Shown here one piece after another: positions 20,580 to 27,996 of a stretch of 44,074 nucleotides of DNA. Source of the DNA: Batkoa obscura (Eukaryota > Entomophthoromycota > Entomophthoromycetes > Entomophthorales > Batkoaceae); NCBI GenBank assembly GCA_030770535.1, contig JASVEC010000136.1:1-44074 (forward strand), in the 5' to 3' direction. The number at the start of each line of letters is the position of its first letter. Position 1 is the stretch's first letter. The notes beneath the pieces were generated by a model. That model was not told the origin of the DNA. It searched no databases and saw only the letters and a program-made list of their open reading frames with translations. The translations under genes were made by a program, and so were the position numbers.

Positions 20580-20609
20580 GTAGATTCTGAAACCAATTAG
20601 GACAGCCCC
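20580..20609 (-). repeat. right terminal inverted repeat of the transposon
   Basis: Read from the outside, the complement begins GGGGCTGTCCTAATTGGTTT, matching the left end with four or five differences in the first 20 bases. It is followed outward by ATAT at 20610-20613. Confidence 0.78.
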
Positions 20610-20768
20610 ATATGTTAATAAATAAAATAAAAGATATTTCATCTTAATATCATGTCATCCCATGTAAAGGATACAAAAAAATCAATCAGAAACTGATATA
20701 TTTATTTCATACACCTTTTTTTCTACTCTGCCTTTCCTAGTCTTAGTGGTTTTAATTTCTTTTGTACT

Positions 20769-20785
20769 CTTTAAATAGGATCTTC
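20769..20785 (+). promoter_or_regulatory. putative promoter motif shared by lipases 1 and 2
   Basis: CTTTAAATAGGATCTTC, about 70 nt before the lipase 2 ATG. It matches the motif upstream of lipase 1, so it is either a conserved core promoter or simply residual duplication similarity. Confidence 0.35.
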
Positions 20786-20854
20786 TGATGATAGTCGATT
20801 TTTAAAAAAATGAATACTAAAAAATAGTAACAATACTTTTTATTGAGTTTAAAA

Positions 20855-21856
20855 ATGAGCTATACTCTCAAACTATTATTTTATTTCTACTTATTACTAG
20901 CATATATTAAAAGTGTTGTTAGTAAATCATTTAGAGATGAAGCTACTATAGTAGCCGAAGAAGAATTTCTTGATACCTTGAGTTATGAATCCACTCTAAT
21001 AAATAATTTGATGAATTTAACAGTTAACGAAGAGGATAATAAATTAACCGAGAGAGAACGAACTCTAATAATATCCAAATTAAAGAAGATGGATGAACAA
21101 GAATCAAATAAATACGCCATTTTCGCATCAACTGCATATTGCCCTAAAGAATTATTGGCATCATGGACATGTTCACGTTGCCTCTTAAGAAATGACATAA
21201 AACAAGCAACTATATTTGAAGATAAAAGGACCGAAACAAGAACATTTATAACAATAGATGATAAAAATCAAGCGATAGTTATAGCTTTCCGTGGTAGTGC
21301 TAATTTAAAAAATTGGCTTCAAAATGTCAAGATACTTAGAACTCGTTTACTACCTGACAAACCTGATATCCAAGTCCATTTAGGATTTAAAGGATGTGCA
21401 GAAGCTTTAAGACCTTATTATTTACCCATTATTTCCAATTTATTAAAAATTTATCCAGATTACCATTTAGTCGTTACTGGTCATTCGTTGGGCGGCGCTA
21501 TTGCTACTTTAGCCGCCGCAGACATATTCCTTAGCTTAAGCTTGCCACCTGAAAGAATGAAGCTTTTCACTTATGGAGAGCCAAGGGTTGGTAACAATAA
21601 TTTCGCTAAATGGTATGATTCTTTCTCTTTTTATACATCAAGGGTGGTTAATAAATATGATATCGTACCTCGACTACCACCAAGGTTGTTGGGGTTTTCA
21701 CATCATAATAATGAGCTTTGGATAACTAAATCGGGGACAATACAATGTTCATCACTGACATTAGAAGATGCTAAATGTTCTGTTTCTGTTAATTCTTTAT
21801 TGTCTGTGGATGATCATCTTTCTTATTTTGATCTTCATATGGGTCGTGCATGTTAA
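20855..21856 (+). CDS. secreted class 3 lipase, paralogue 2
   Basis: Intronless class 3 lipase and sister of paralogue 1. I take the ATG at 20855 (MSYTLKLLFYFYLLLAYI) rather than the in-frame TTG at 20843. With this start the protein is 333 aa, exactly the length of lipase 1, and the catalytic residues fall at the same positions: Ser211 in GHSLGGA, Asp269 in NKYDIVPRLPP, His321 in DDHLSYFD. A hydrophobic N-terminus marks it for secretion. The oxyanion segment AFRGSANLKNWLQN is identical to lipase 1. The coding sequence has drifted mainly at synonymous sites and in the propeptide, so the duplication is not very recent. A nested pair of MITEs follows the stop codon by about 35 bp. Confidence 0.92.
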   Translation: MSYTLKLLFYFYLLLAYIKSVVSKSFRDEATIVAEEEFLDTLSYESTLINNLMNLTVNEEDNKLTERERTLIISKLKKMDEQESNKYAIFASTAYCPKELLASWTCSRCLLRNDIKQATIFEDKRTETRTFITIDDKNQAIVIAFRGSANLKNWLQNVKILRTRLLPDKPDIQVHLGFKGCAEALRPYYLPIISNLLKIYPDYHLVVTGHSLGGAIATLAAADIFLSLSLPPERMKLFTYGEPRVGNNNFAKWYDSFSFYTSRVVNKYDIVPRLPPRLLGFSHHNNELWITKSGTIQCSSLTLEDAKCSVSVNSLLSVDDHLSYFDLHMGRAC

Positions 21857-21889
21857 TTTTAATTTTAATTATGATTAAAATGAATAAAT

Positions 21890-22074
21890 GGAAATGTATT
21901 AAGAATTTTACTAACAATCTTTTCGCTCAAATAGCACTTAAAAAATGGAAAAAGTGGGGATGGTTTTTTTGGTTTTATTATTTTTTCGACCTTTTAAGCA
22001 CTATTTGAGTAGAAACATTGTTAGTAAAATCCTTGAACAAAAAAATACATCCCCAAGTGATGAAATTAAAAAAG
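21890..22074 (+). mobile_element. MITE copy 8 (outer, interrupted)
   Basis: An older copy with a worn left end (GGAAATGTATT) and a worn right end (GTGATGAAATTAAAAAAG), interrupted at 21956-22054 by MITE copy 9. Confidence 0.85.
21956..22054 (-). mobile_element. MITE copy 9, inserted into copy 8
   Basis: Exactly 99 bp from GGGGATG to CATCCCC in reverse orientation, with AAGT on both sides (21952-21955 and 22055-22058). Removing it and one AAGT restores the normal family sequence GGAAAAAGTGATGAAAT, which fixes both the element ends and a 4-bp target duplication. Confidence 0.93.
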
Positions 22075-22460
22075 CCTTAAATAAAAAATAAAAAAGATTG
22101 AGTTTGCGTTTATGTAGATAACATTTAGTCTCTGAATAATTCAATTTTATTTAAAAACCTTAGAGTTCTTTATGTAAGTATTCATTTAAGTTAGTGTCTA
22201 GAAAGAGTTGAGTTATTTGACTACAGCTTTACCACTTTAAAATAAAAGTTAAGACTTTTTTGTTTTATTTGTCTTTAATTTTAAATCAACTGAGCCCCAT
22301 ATTAAAATCGTCAAAAAAAGTAAATCTTAAACTAAAATAAGTTCAAAACCAGATTAAATGACGATCATAAAAACAAAAACAACCATTTAGTTAGTATATA
22401 TTTTTAAACTAATATTTAGCTAAAAATTCATTTTGGGTTTGAATTTATCTAAATCTTAAA

Positions 22461-23576
22461 ATGCGTTCATTTCTCCTATTCATATTACTATTAGTATTAA
22501 CAATAAACATAGCCCCGATAGTGAGTGACAACAAATTTGGGTTAGGGCTGTTCTCTAAAATGTTTAAAACTGGGGTAGGAGCAACGCTTGGGATCACAGT
22601 TGGAAGTGCAAAAATGATTGGTAGTACTGTAAGACAAGCAGTAACCGTACCAGTTAAAATACTTAACACAACAGCAGGTGTATTGCTAAACCCACTTAGT
22701 TTTGCAGACAGAATGAAAGGGGATTTAAATTCCTTAGTACACGAATTTACAGATACAAAGCTAAAAATATTACCACTGCCTAAAAATAGTACGTTAAAAT
22801 TAGTCGAAGAAGATGATGCTAAAATGATATTTAACTATGCCGGTGCCTCGCTGTGCGGGGACACCAATTTAACGTATTGGAACTGTACATTTTGCTCGAG
22901 GATACCAACAGCTAAAGTATATGGCATTTATCTAGATCCAAGTACAGAAGGAAGAGCCATATCAGCGGTAGATACCACAAAAGGCATCATTGCACTTGCA
23001 TTTCGTGGTACCTCAAATATTCAAAATTGGCTACAAAATTCAAAATTCGTGCTAACTGAATTGTACCCAGGTAAGCCAGGAGTTGAAGTACACTCTGGGT
23101 TTAAATTAGTTACAGATAACTTATTTAGTTTATATAAAGAGGATCTAAAAACTCTACTAGAAGAATACCCAGATTATAAAGTAGTTGTTACTGGACATTC
23201 ATTAGGCGGTGCTATCTCTACCCTGTCGACAATTAAAGTTAAAGATGAATTTAATGTCAGCGATGATAAACTAATAAATGTAAGCTATGGTTCCCCAAGA
23301 GTAGGGAATTATGATTTTGCATACAAATATAATTATATGAAGCATAGCGCTTTAAGAGTTACCAATGCTAGAGACATTGTTCCTCACTTCCCTCCAAGGT
23401 CTATGAATTATGTTCACGTTTTAGCGGAGCTGTGGGTTAAAAATTCCAAATCAAAAGGCAAGTTATGTAACAATAAAATATTTGAGGATGGATTTTGTTC
23501 TATATCAGGGGAGCCTTACCTTTTAACTAAAGATCACCTTGCTTATTGGGAGTTGTCATTGACTGATATTTGTTAA
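22461..23576 (+). CDS. secreted class 3 lipase, paralogue 3
   Basis: 371-aa intronless class 3 lipase of a second subgroup, shared with paralogues 4 and 5, which has a longer region between signal peptide and catalytic domain. The signal peptide is LLFILLLVLTINIAPIVS. The stretch to about residue 110 contains Gly/Ala-rich GVGATLGITVGSAKMIG and may be a propeptide. The catalytic domain has YAGASLCGDTNLTYWNCTFC and AFRGTSNIQNWLQN (oxyanion). The triad is Ser247 in GHSLGGA, Asp305 in NARDIVPHFPP and His359 in KDHLAYWE. Expected to act outside the cell on acylglycerols. A possible polyadenylation signal AATAAA lies about 25 nt past the stop. Confidence 0.92.
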   Translation: MRSFLLFILLLVLTINIAPIVSDNKFGLGLFSKMFKTGVGATLGITVGSAKMIGSTVRQAVTVPVKILNTTAGVLLNPLSFADRMKGDLNSLVHEFTDTKLKILPLPKNSTLKLVEEDDAKMIFNYAGASLCGDTNLTYWNCTFCSRIPTAKVYGIYLDPSTEGRAISAVDTTKGIIALAFRGTSNIQNWLQNSKFVLTELYPGKPGVEVHSGFKLVTDNLFSLYKEDLKTLLEEYPDYKVVVTGHSLGGAISTLSTIKVKDEFNVSDDKLINVSYGSPRVGNYDFAYKYNYMKHSALRVTNARDIVPHFPPRSMNYVHVLAELWVKNSKSKGKLCNNKIFEDGFCSISGEPYLLTKDHLAYWELSLTDIC

Positions 23577-23760
23577 TCCTTATGTTATTTGTATTTATCA
23601 AATAAAGTTTCAAAATAAATAAACTTACATTGGTTACTTTTGTTTACTTTTAACGATTTTTCTTTATGATATTATTAAATTTCTTATCTAGCTGTTTAAC
23701 TTCAAATCCGAAGTGTTTCGTTTCCTCCAAATTTAATTTAAATGTGAATGGGCTTTATAT

Positions 23761-23859
23761 GGGGATGTATTTTTGTATTTAAGAATTTTACTAACAAATT
23801 TTCCACTCAAATAGTGCTTAAAAAATGGAAAAAATAATGAAGCCAAAAAAAACATCCCC
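23761..23859 (+). mobile_element. MITE copy 10 (reference-quality)
   Basis: 99 bp, GGGGATGTATTTTTG at the left and AAACATCCCC at the right, with perfect ATAT flanks (23757-23760, 23860-23863). Confidence 0.94.
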
Positions 23860-24013
23860 ATATTTTGTATTTGAATTCATTGTAATAATTTAAATTTTGC
23901 ATTTACAAAAAAAATGCTCATTGATGTTTTAATTAAATTTCAAGAAAACACTACACATTGAAGCTAAATAACTATCGTTTATTGTTAACATTTTATAAGT
24001 AACTTATTATAGG

Positions 24014-24466
24014 TTTTTGAGTTTATGCTGTAAGGTCTTATTTGTCAAATAAAAATACACCTCACCTTCAACAAATAAAAAGATTTGAAGCTAAATATTA
24101 AGCAGAGATTTGTCCTTGATTGTAGCTTTGTAGCTATATTACAATTAAACCTAACTTATAGTAATTTCTAATCTCAGTATTTACTAATATAGTTTTTTAA
24201 TGCCTAACCTTTGATTTTTTTTAGCAAAATTTTACCCTTAAATAAACTATTAGTTAAAAAGAGTTACAAAGCTGTAGTTAAACAAAAAATACATTTCCAT
24301 TCATTCTTAAGAATTTTACTAATTTTTCCACTCAAGTAGTGCTTAAAAATTGAAAAAGTCGTGAAACTAAAAAAATATTCTTAAATCTCTACTTAATATT
24401 TGGCTGTAAACCCTTTTATTTGTTGATATGTTTTTGACAAATAAGACCTTAGAGCTTAAGCCTAAC
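24014..24466. repeat. long imperfect inverted repeat (foldback), arms 24014-24112 and 24383-24466
   Basis: The left arm contains TAAGGTCTTATTTGTCAAA, CAACAAATAAAA and AAATATTAAGCAGAGATTT. The complement of the right arm contains TAAGGTCTTATTTGTCAAA, CAACAAATAAAA and AAATATTAAGTAGAGATTT in the same order. A further inner match (TAGCTTTGTA / TACAAAGCT) suggests the arms continue inward, to near 24130 on the left and 24270 on the right, once the MITE at 24290-24382 is discounted. It could form a large hairpin. This is a different repeat from the MITE family. Confidence 0.75.
24290..24382 (+). mobile_element. MITE copy 11 (worn)
   Basis: Recognisable by TTAAGAATTTTACTAATTTT, CCACTCAAGTAGTGCTTAAA and GAAAAAGTCGTGAAAC. 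Both ends are eroded. It sits inside the right arm of the foldback repeat. Confidence 0.75.
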
Positions 24467-24937
24467 AACTTATATTATATCAGGTATTTAGCGTTATTTA
24501 AAAAAATTAAAATGGCCTCATTAAGTGATTTTAAAAACATAAGTTGAGCTAAATAAAGATCCAATTGAATTAAATTTAAAAGACAAATTACTTCATCTCT
24601 TTTGTAAATCTTTAGCTGTCAATTTAAAAAAATAGTAGAATCGATTCAAATATAAAGGGTTAGAGTGCTAAAAAAATTAGCTTTCTAAATCGTCTAAAAC
24701 TCCACTAGTTAATTTGCAATAGAGTTGAAATAGCTATAAATGCCATATTTTTAAATTTAAGATTAAATTTAGTAAAATTAGTACATGTTTAAGAGTGAAA
24801 GGAAGATCACATAGATTAACCGTATCTTAAAGTGGTGTAAAAAAATAAAGAAAAATCATTGTTAATGATATTTATAAAGACGATAAGAAACTGGTTTCTT
24901 AATTCAATTAATCATTAGTCTATATTCTAACTATAAA

Positions 24938-26044
24938 ATGAAATTATTTTCAGCTGACCTTTTATCACTATTACTTGTTAATCTAGGATTAATTAATTAT
25001 GTAATATGTGTTGAACCTGGACTCTTAGATGGCTTACTTAAAAAGAGACCAGTTTACTACAATAAAGATTTACCAACTGTGAATGCTAAGTCTTTTATAA
25101 ATGATCCATTTAGGCTTCTTAAGGATGTGCATAATAATACAATGACACTTATAAAAAACCCATTTGCCTTTCAACAGATCTTACAAGATGACATTAAAAA
25201 GTTAGCAGATGGATTTAAGGATTTATTACCTCAAAGTATATTATTGCCAACAAATACTAACTTAAAAAAAGTAACTGAAGAGGAGGCCAAAAACATTGCT
25301 TATTATGCTGGAACTTCTTTCTGTGATGAAAAAAAATTACAAACTTGGAGTTGTACTCATTGCGAAAGTTTACCAGACTCGAAGTTATTCAAAATTTATT
25401 TTGATAAAGATACGGAAGGTAGAGGAGTGCTTGTAACAAATCAGAAGAAGAAGTTGATAGTGTTAGCCTTTCGTGGATCCTCGACGGTCAACAATTGGTT
25501 GCAAGATGCTCGCTTTCGCCTTGTCCCATTGTATGGTAATGATCGTAAGATCAAAGTTCATTCTGGGTTTAAATTAACGGCAGATAATTTATTTGGTCTA
25601 TATAAAGACGATTTGAAATTAATATTATCTACCTACCCAGACTATCAATTAATTACAACCGGTCATTCTTTGGGAGGTGCAGTATCTACCTTATCAATGG
25701 TAAGGATTAAAGATGAGTTTAATATTCCTGATAGCCAATTAATTAACGTAAGCTATGGCTCTCCAAGGATTGGAAATTATAATTTTGCGTTAAAAATTAG
25801 TTCAATGGGGCATAGTTCTTTAAGAGTTACTAGTAAAAGTGATGCTATACCTCACCTACCCCCAAGGATGTTGGGTTATGTCCACCATTTAACAGAGTTG
25901 TGGGTTAACGATCCAAAAGGTAAAAATAAAGTTTGTGACAGTAAAATATTTGAAGATGTAAGTTGCTCTTTGTCTATTGAACCTAGAGTCAAACCTTTAG
26001 ATCATCTTACTTATTGGGATATTCCAATCTGCGGAGAATGTTAG
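24938..26044 (+). CDS. secreted class 3 lipase, paralogue 4
   Basis: 368-aa intronless lipase of the same subgroup as paralogues 3 and 5. Signal peptide LLSLLLVNLGLINYVICV. The N-terminal region to about residue 110 lacks the Gly-rich stretch of paralogue 3. The catalytic domain has YAGTSFCDEKKLQTWSCTHC and AFRGSSTVNNWLQD (oxyanion). The triad is Ser244 in GHSLGGA, Asp302 in SKSDAIPHLPP (an alanine replaces the usual Ile after the Asp) and His356 in LDHLTYWD. Secreted acylglycerol hydrolase by family. The upstream region carries the foldback repeat but no recognisable match to the lipase 1/2 promoter motif. Confidence 0.92.
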   Translation: MKLFSADLLSLLLVNLGLINYVICVEPGLLDGLLKKRPVYYNKDLPTVNAKSFINDPFRLLKDVHNNTMTLIKNPFAFQQILQDDIKKLADGFKDLLPQSILLPTNTNLKKVTEEEAKNIAYYAGTSFCDEKKLQTWSCTHCESLPDSKLFKIYFDKDTEGRGVLVTNQKKKLIVLAFRGSSTVNNWLQDARFRLVPLYGNDRKIKVHSGFKLTADNLFGLYKDDLKLILSTYPDYQLITTGHSLGGAVSTLSMVRIKDEFNIPDSQLINVSYGSPRIGNYNFALKISSMGHSSLRVTSKSDAIPHLPPRMLGYVHHLTELWVNDPKGKNKVCDSKIFEDVSCSLSIEPRVKPLDHLTYWDIPICGEC

Positions 26045-26196
26045 AAAATTTACTATTTGAATAAAATTCGCCATATAAAATAGAAGTCATTCAAGTTTTT
26101 CTTACAGCTCATACTGAATTAAATTGTTTTTCACTACTCTATTTGCTTATTGATGTTGCTCTAAAAATAAAGTATAAAAAAACAAAAACAATATAT

Positions 26197-26289
26197 AGGT
26201 ATATCTTTTTTGATATAACCACTTTTTCCACTTTTTAAGTACTGTTGAAAGAAAAAAACTTGCAAATCTCTTATAAAAAAGACATCCTC
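26197..26289 (-). mobile_element. MITE copy 12 (worn)
   Basis: Reverse orientation, recognisable by ACTTTTTCCACTTTTTAAGT and the right end GACATCCTC followed by ATAT. Confidence 0.75.
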
Positions 26290-26531
26290 ATATCGTTATT
26301 CGGCTTGCTGATACTCATATCAATTCGGATTAAGCTTTAAATACATTTATATCTGTCTCAAGGAACGTATACATAATGCATATTATATTACTTTCATTTA
26401 AAAATTCATAATTTTTATTTATAAAATGCTACTACTTACTATTTTACTTTTATATCATATGATATTTTCTGTTTTAACTAATTTATAATAATATTCTGAT
26501 TATACTTTTCAATATTTAAATAGTGATTATA

Positions 26532-26626
26532 GGGGATGTATTTTTAGGTTTAACAATTTATTAACAATTTTTCCGCTTAAATAAACTTAAAAAATGGAAA
26601 AAGTCAGAAAACTAAAAAAAACACTC
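26532..26626 (+). mobile_element. MITE copy 13
   Basis: GGGGATGTATTTTTAGGTTT at the left, AATGGAAAAAGTCAGAAAAC, then a right end ACACTC followed by ATAT. A short internal deletion removes part of the AGCGC centre. Confidence 0.85.
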
Positions 26627-26689
26627 ATATATAATAATAAAATTGAATTGAAAAATCAAGTAACAACTTTAATATAAAACCCCAGCATA

Positions 26690-27052
26690 TCACTTACAAT
26701 AAGAGGTATCAACATACTCCCAAGCAGCGTTAAAAGTGCCTGAATCTGTGCCAAATAACTGAATGAAAGCATAATTACAAAGATCTAAATTATTACCACC
26801 AGAATCTACTACGGTGACGTAAACAGACTGGTTAGTCAACTGGTTGCTCACTTTTAAGCAAGAGAAACAGTCTTTTTTATCTAAATTTTGGACCGCAGTA
26901 ATATAGTTTAAGTTTACTCCCTTTGGTATCGCTCCACAAAATGGCGGATATTTGTTTATTTCAGATAGTTCGTTACTGTACAAGTGAGTACTTATTAATT
27001 TGCTGGATAAAACTGAAGACAGTAAGCAGAAAAAAGTTAAAAGAGCTTTCAT
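26690..27052 (-). CDS. small secreted protein, double-psi beta-barrel-like
   Basis: 120 aa, intronless, with a clear signal peptide (KALLTFFCLLSSVLSS) and six cysteines in the mature part, two of them close together in KDCFSCLKVSN. The order CG...NYITAV...DC..C..V...VTVVDSGG...LDLCNYAFIQLFG...AWEYVD matches what I know of the RlpA-like double-psi beta-barrel (barwin, expansin-like, cerato-platanin neighbours): a conserved Asp after a VTV strand, then LDL..aaF..L. Such proteins bind or loosen cell-wall polysaccharide, or act as effectors or inhibitors. The catalytic Asp of true expansins is not assured. It lies within the lipase array, so both may belong to a secreted set. Fold call moderate, function open. 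Confidence 0.7.
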   Translation of the reverse strand: MKALLTFFCLLSSVLSSKLISTHLYSNELSEINKYPPFCGAIPKGVNLNYITAVQNLDKKDCFSCLKVSNQLTNQSVYVTVVDSGGNNLDLCNYAFIQLFGTDSGTFNAAWEYVDTSYCK

Positions 27053-27996
27053 TTGAGTGTATATTAGCTATTATGTATATTAAGTATAATAAATTTAGTT
27101 ATTTTGATTCATTTTTCCTTTAACATCATATTCAATTTATACTTTGATTTTTTTAAATAAATAAGCATTAAATTTAGTATCTTCAAATGATCTAATCTTT
27201 TCATTTATTCAACACACTACCTATATTTAGACTATGCCTTTGAAAATAATAAGCATTGTTCAGTTAACTAAGCTAACGAATTTAGATTTTTATATTATCA
27301 GTTCAACATGGAATACGATATAGCGCTGATATTATATAATATCATACTAAGTTGTATCACTACATTAAATTGTAATAATACATTTTAGTGCAATAAACCG
27401 TGTTATTATATTTAAATCTCAAAAAATAAGATACTATTTTAAAGGGGGATTAAATCAAACTATTTTCTATCTGTTCATACTAAACTAAATAATAGATGTT
27501 GATGAAAAAGTATTATAACATTAAGGGGGACAACATAAAACAACACTACCTAAGTAAGTTTGGTATATCTTTTATATATGCACAATGTTTCTTTGTTTTA
27601 TTATGAGTTATAATTAATTTGTCTTACAATTTTATTTGAGAACGTTAGCAAATAGTAATACTAATGTAATAATATTAAATGAATGTTACATTATTAAGGG
27701 GATAATAAAATAAAAAAGAATACTACTTAATCTTGTAAGCTTGAATCTTCTTTGTGCATAATGCTTTTTGTTTATCTTTTTGTTATTTGTAAAAATATCA
27801 GTAATTAGTAATTAGTAATTAGTAATTAGTAATAGTAATGCAAATAATTGTGATGGTTTATTTTATTAAATGTAATAAATTAGTTTAAACTAAATTTAGA
27901 ACTTAGTTTAAAAAACAGATTAATACTTAATTGGGCTATATTTAGCGTCATTATACCATATTCCCTATTGTATTTATAGTGAAGCATTAAGTAAAT
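27053..27996. other. intergenic with diverged tandem repeats
   Basis: No gene. Two diverged units of about 170 bp, each beginning TTAAGGGG (near 27520 and 27693), share an ACTAC...AAT...TGTGCATAATG-like order. A GTAATTA tandem tract lies at 27801-27838. Confidence 0.4.
27801..27838. repeat. 7-bp tandem repeat (GTAATTA)n
   Basis: About five units of GTAATTA, the last ones irregular. Confidence 0.85.

Larger units (their letters stand above)
18155..20609 (-). mobile_element. DNA transposon with terminal inverted repeats and ATAT flanks
   Basis: A 2,455-bp element. The left end reads GGGGTTGTCTGAATTAGTTT and the complement of the right end GGGGCTGTCCTAATTGGTTT, an imperfect inverted repeat of about 22 bp. 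Each end is bordered by ATAT (18151-18154 and 20610-20613), read as a 4-bp target-site duplication. The only long frame inside is the minus-strand transposase-like gene at 18606-20309. About 450 bp on the left and 300 bp on the right are non-coding. The element lies between two sister lipases. It is the probable source, or close kin of the source, of the miniature elements in this window. Superfamily not assigned. Confidence 0.82.
21857..22460. other. intergenic between lipases 2 and 3
   Basis: Contains a nested pair of miniature elements at 21890-22074. A lone GAGCCCCATAT near 22289-22299 looks like a single transposon-type end with no partner. No gene. Confidence 0.5.
23577..24937. other. 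intergenic between lipases 3 and 4
   Basis: About 1.36 kb without a gene. It holds one well-preserved MITE (23761-23859) and a large imperfect inverted repeat (24014-24466) whose right arm is interrupted by a worn MITE. Confidence 0.5.
26045..26689. other. intergenic with two worn MITEs
   Basis: The convergent 3' space between lipase 4 and the small secreted protein gene. It contains elements at 26197-26289 and 26532-26626, and no gene. Confidence 0.5.

Noticed and set aside
20843-20854. Upstream in-frame extension of lipase 2 starting at TTG
   Set aside because: A TTG start is not expected in a fungal nuclear gene. The ATG at 20855 gives exactly the same length and catalytic numbering as lipase 1.
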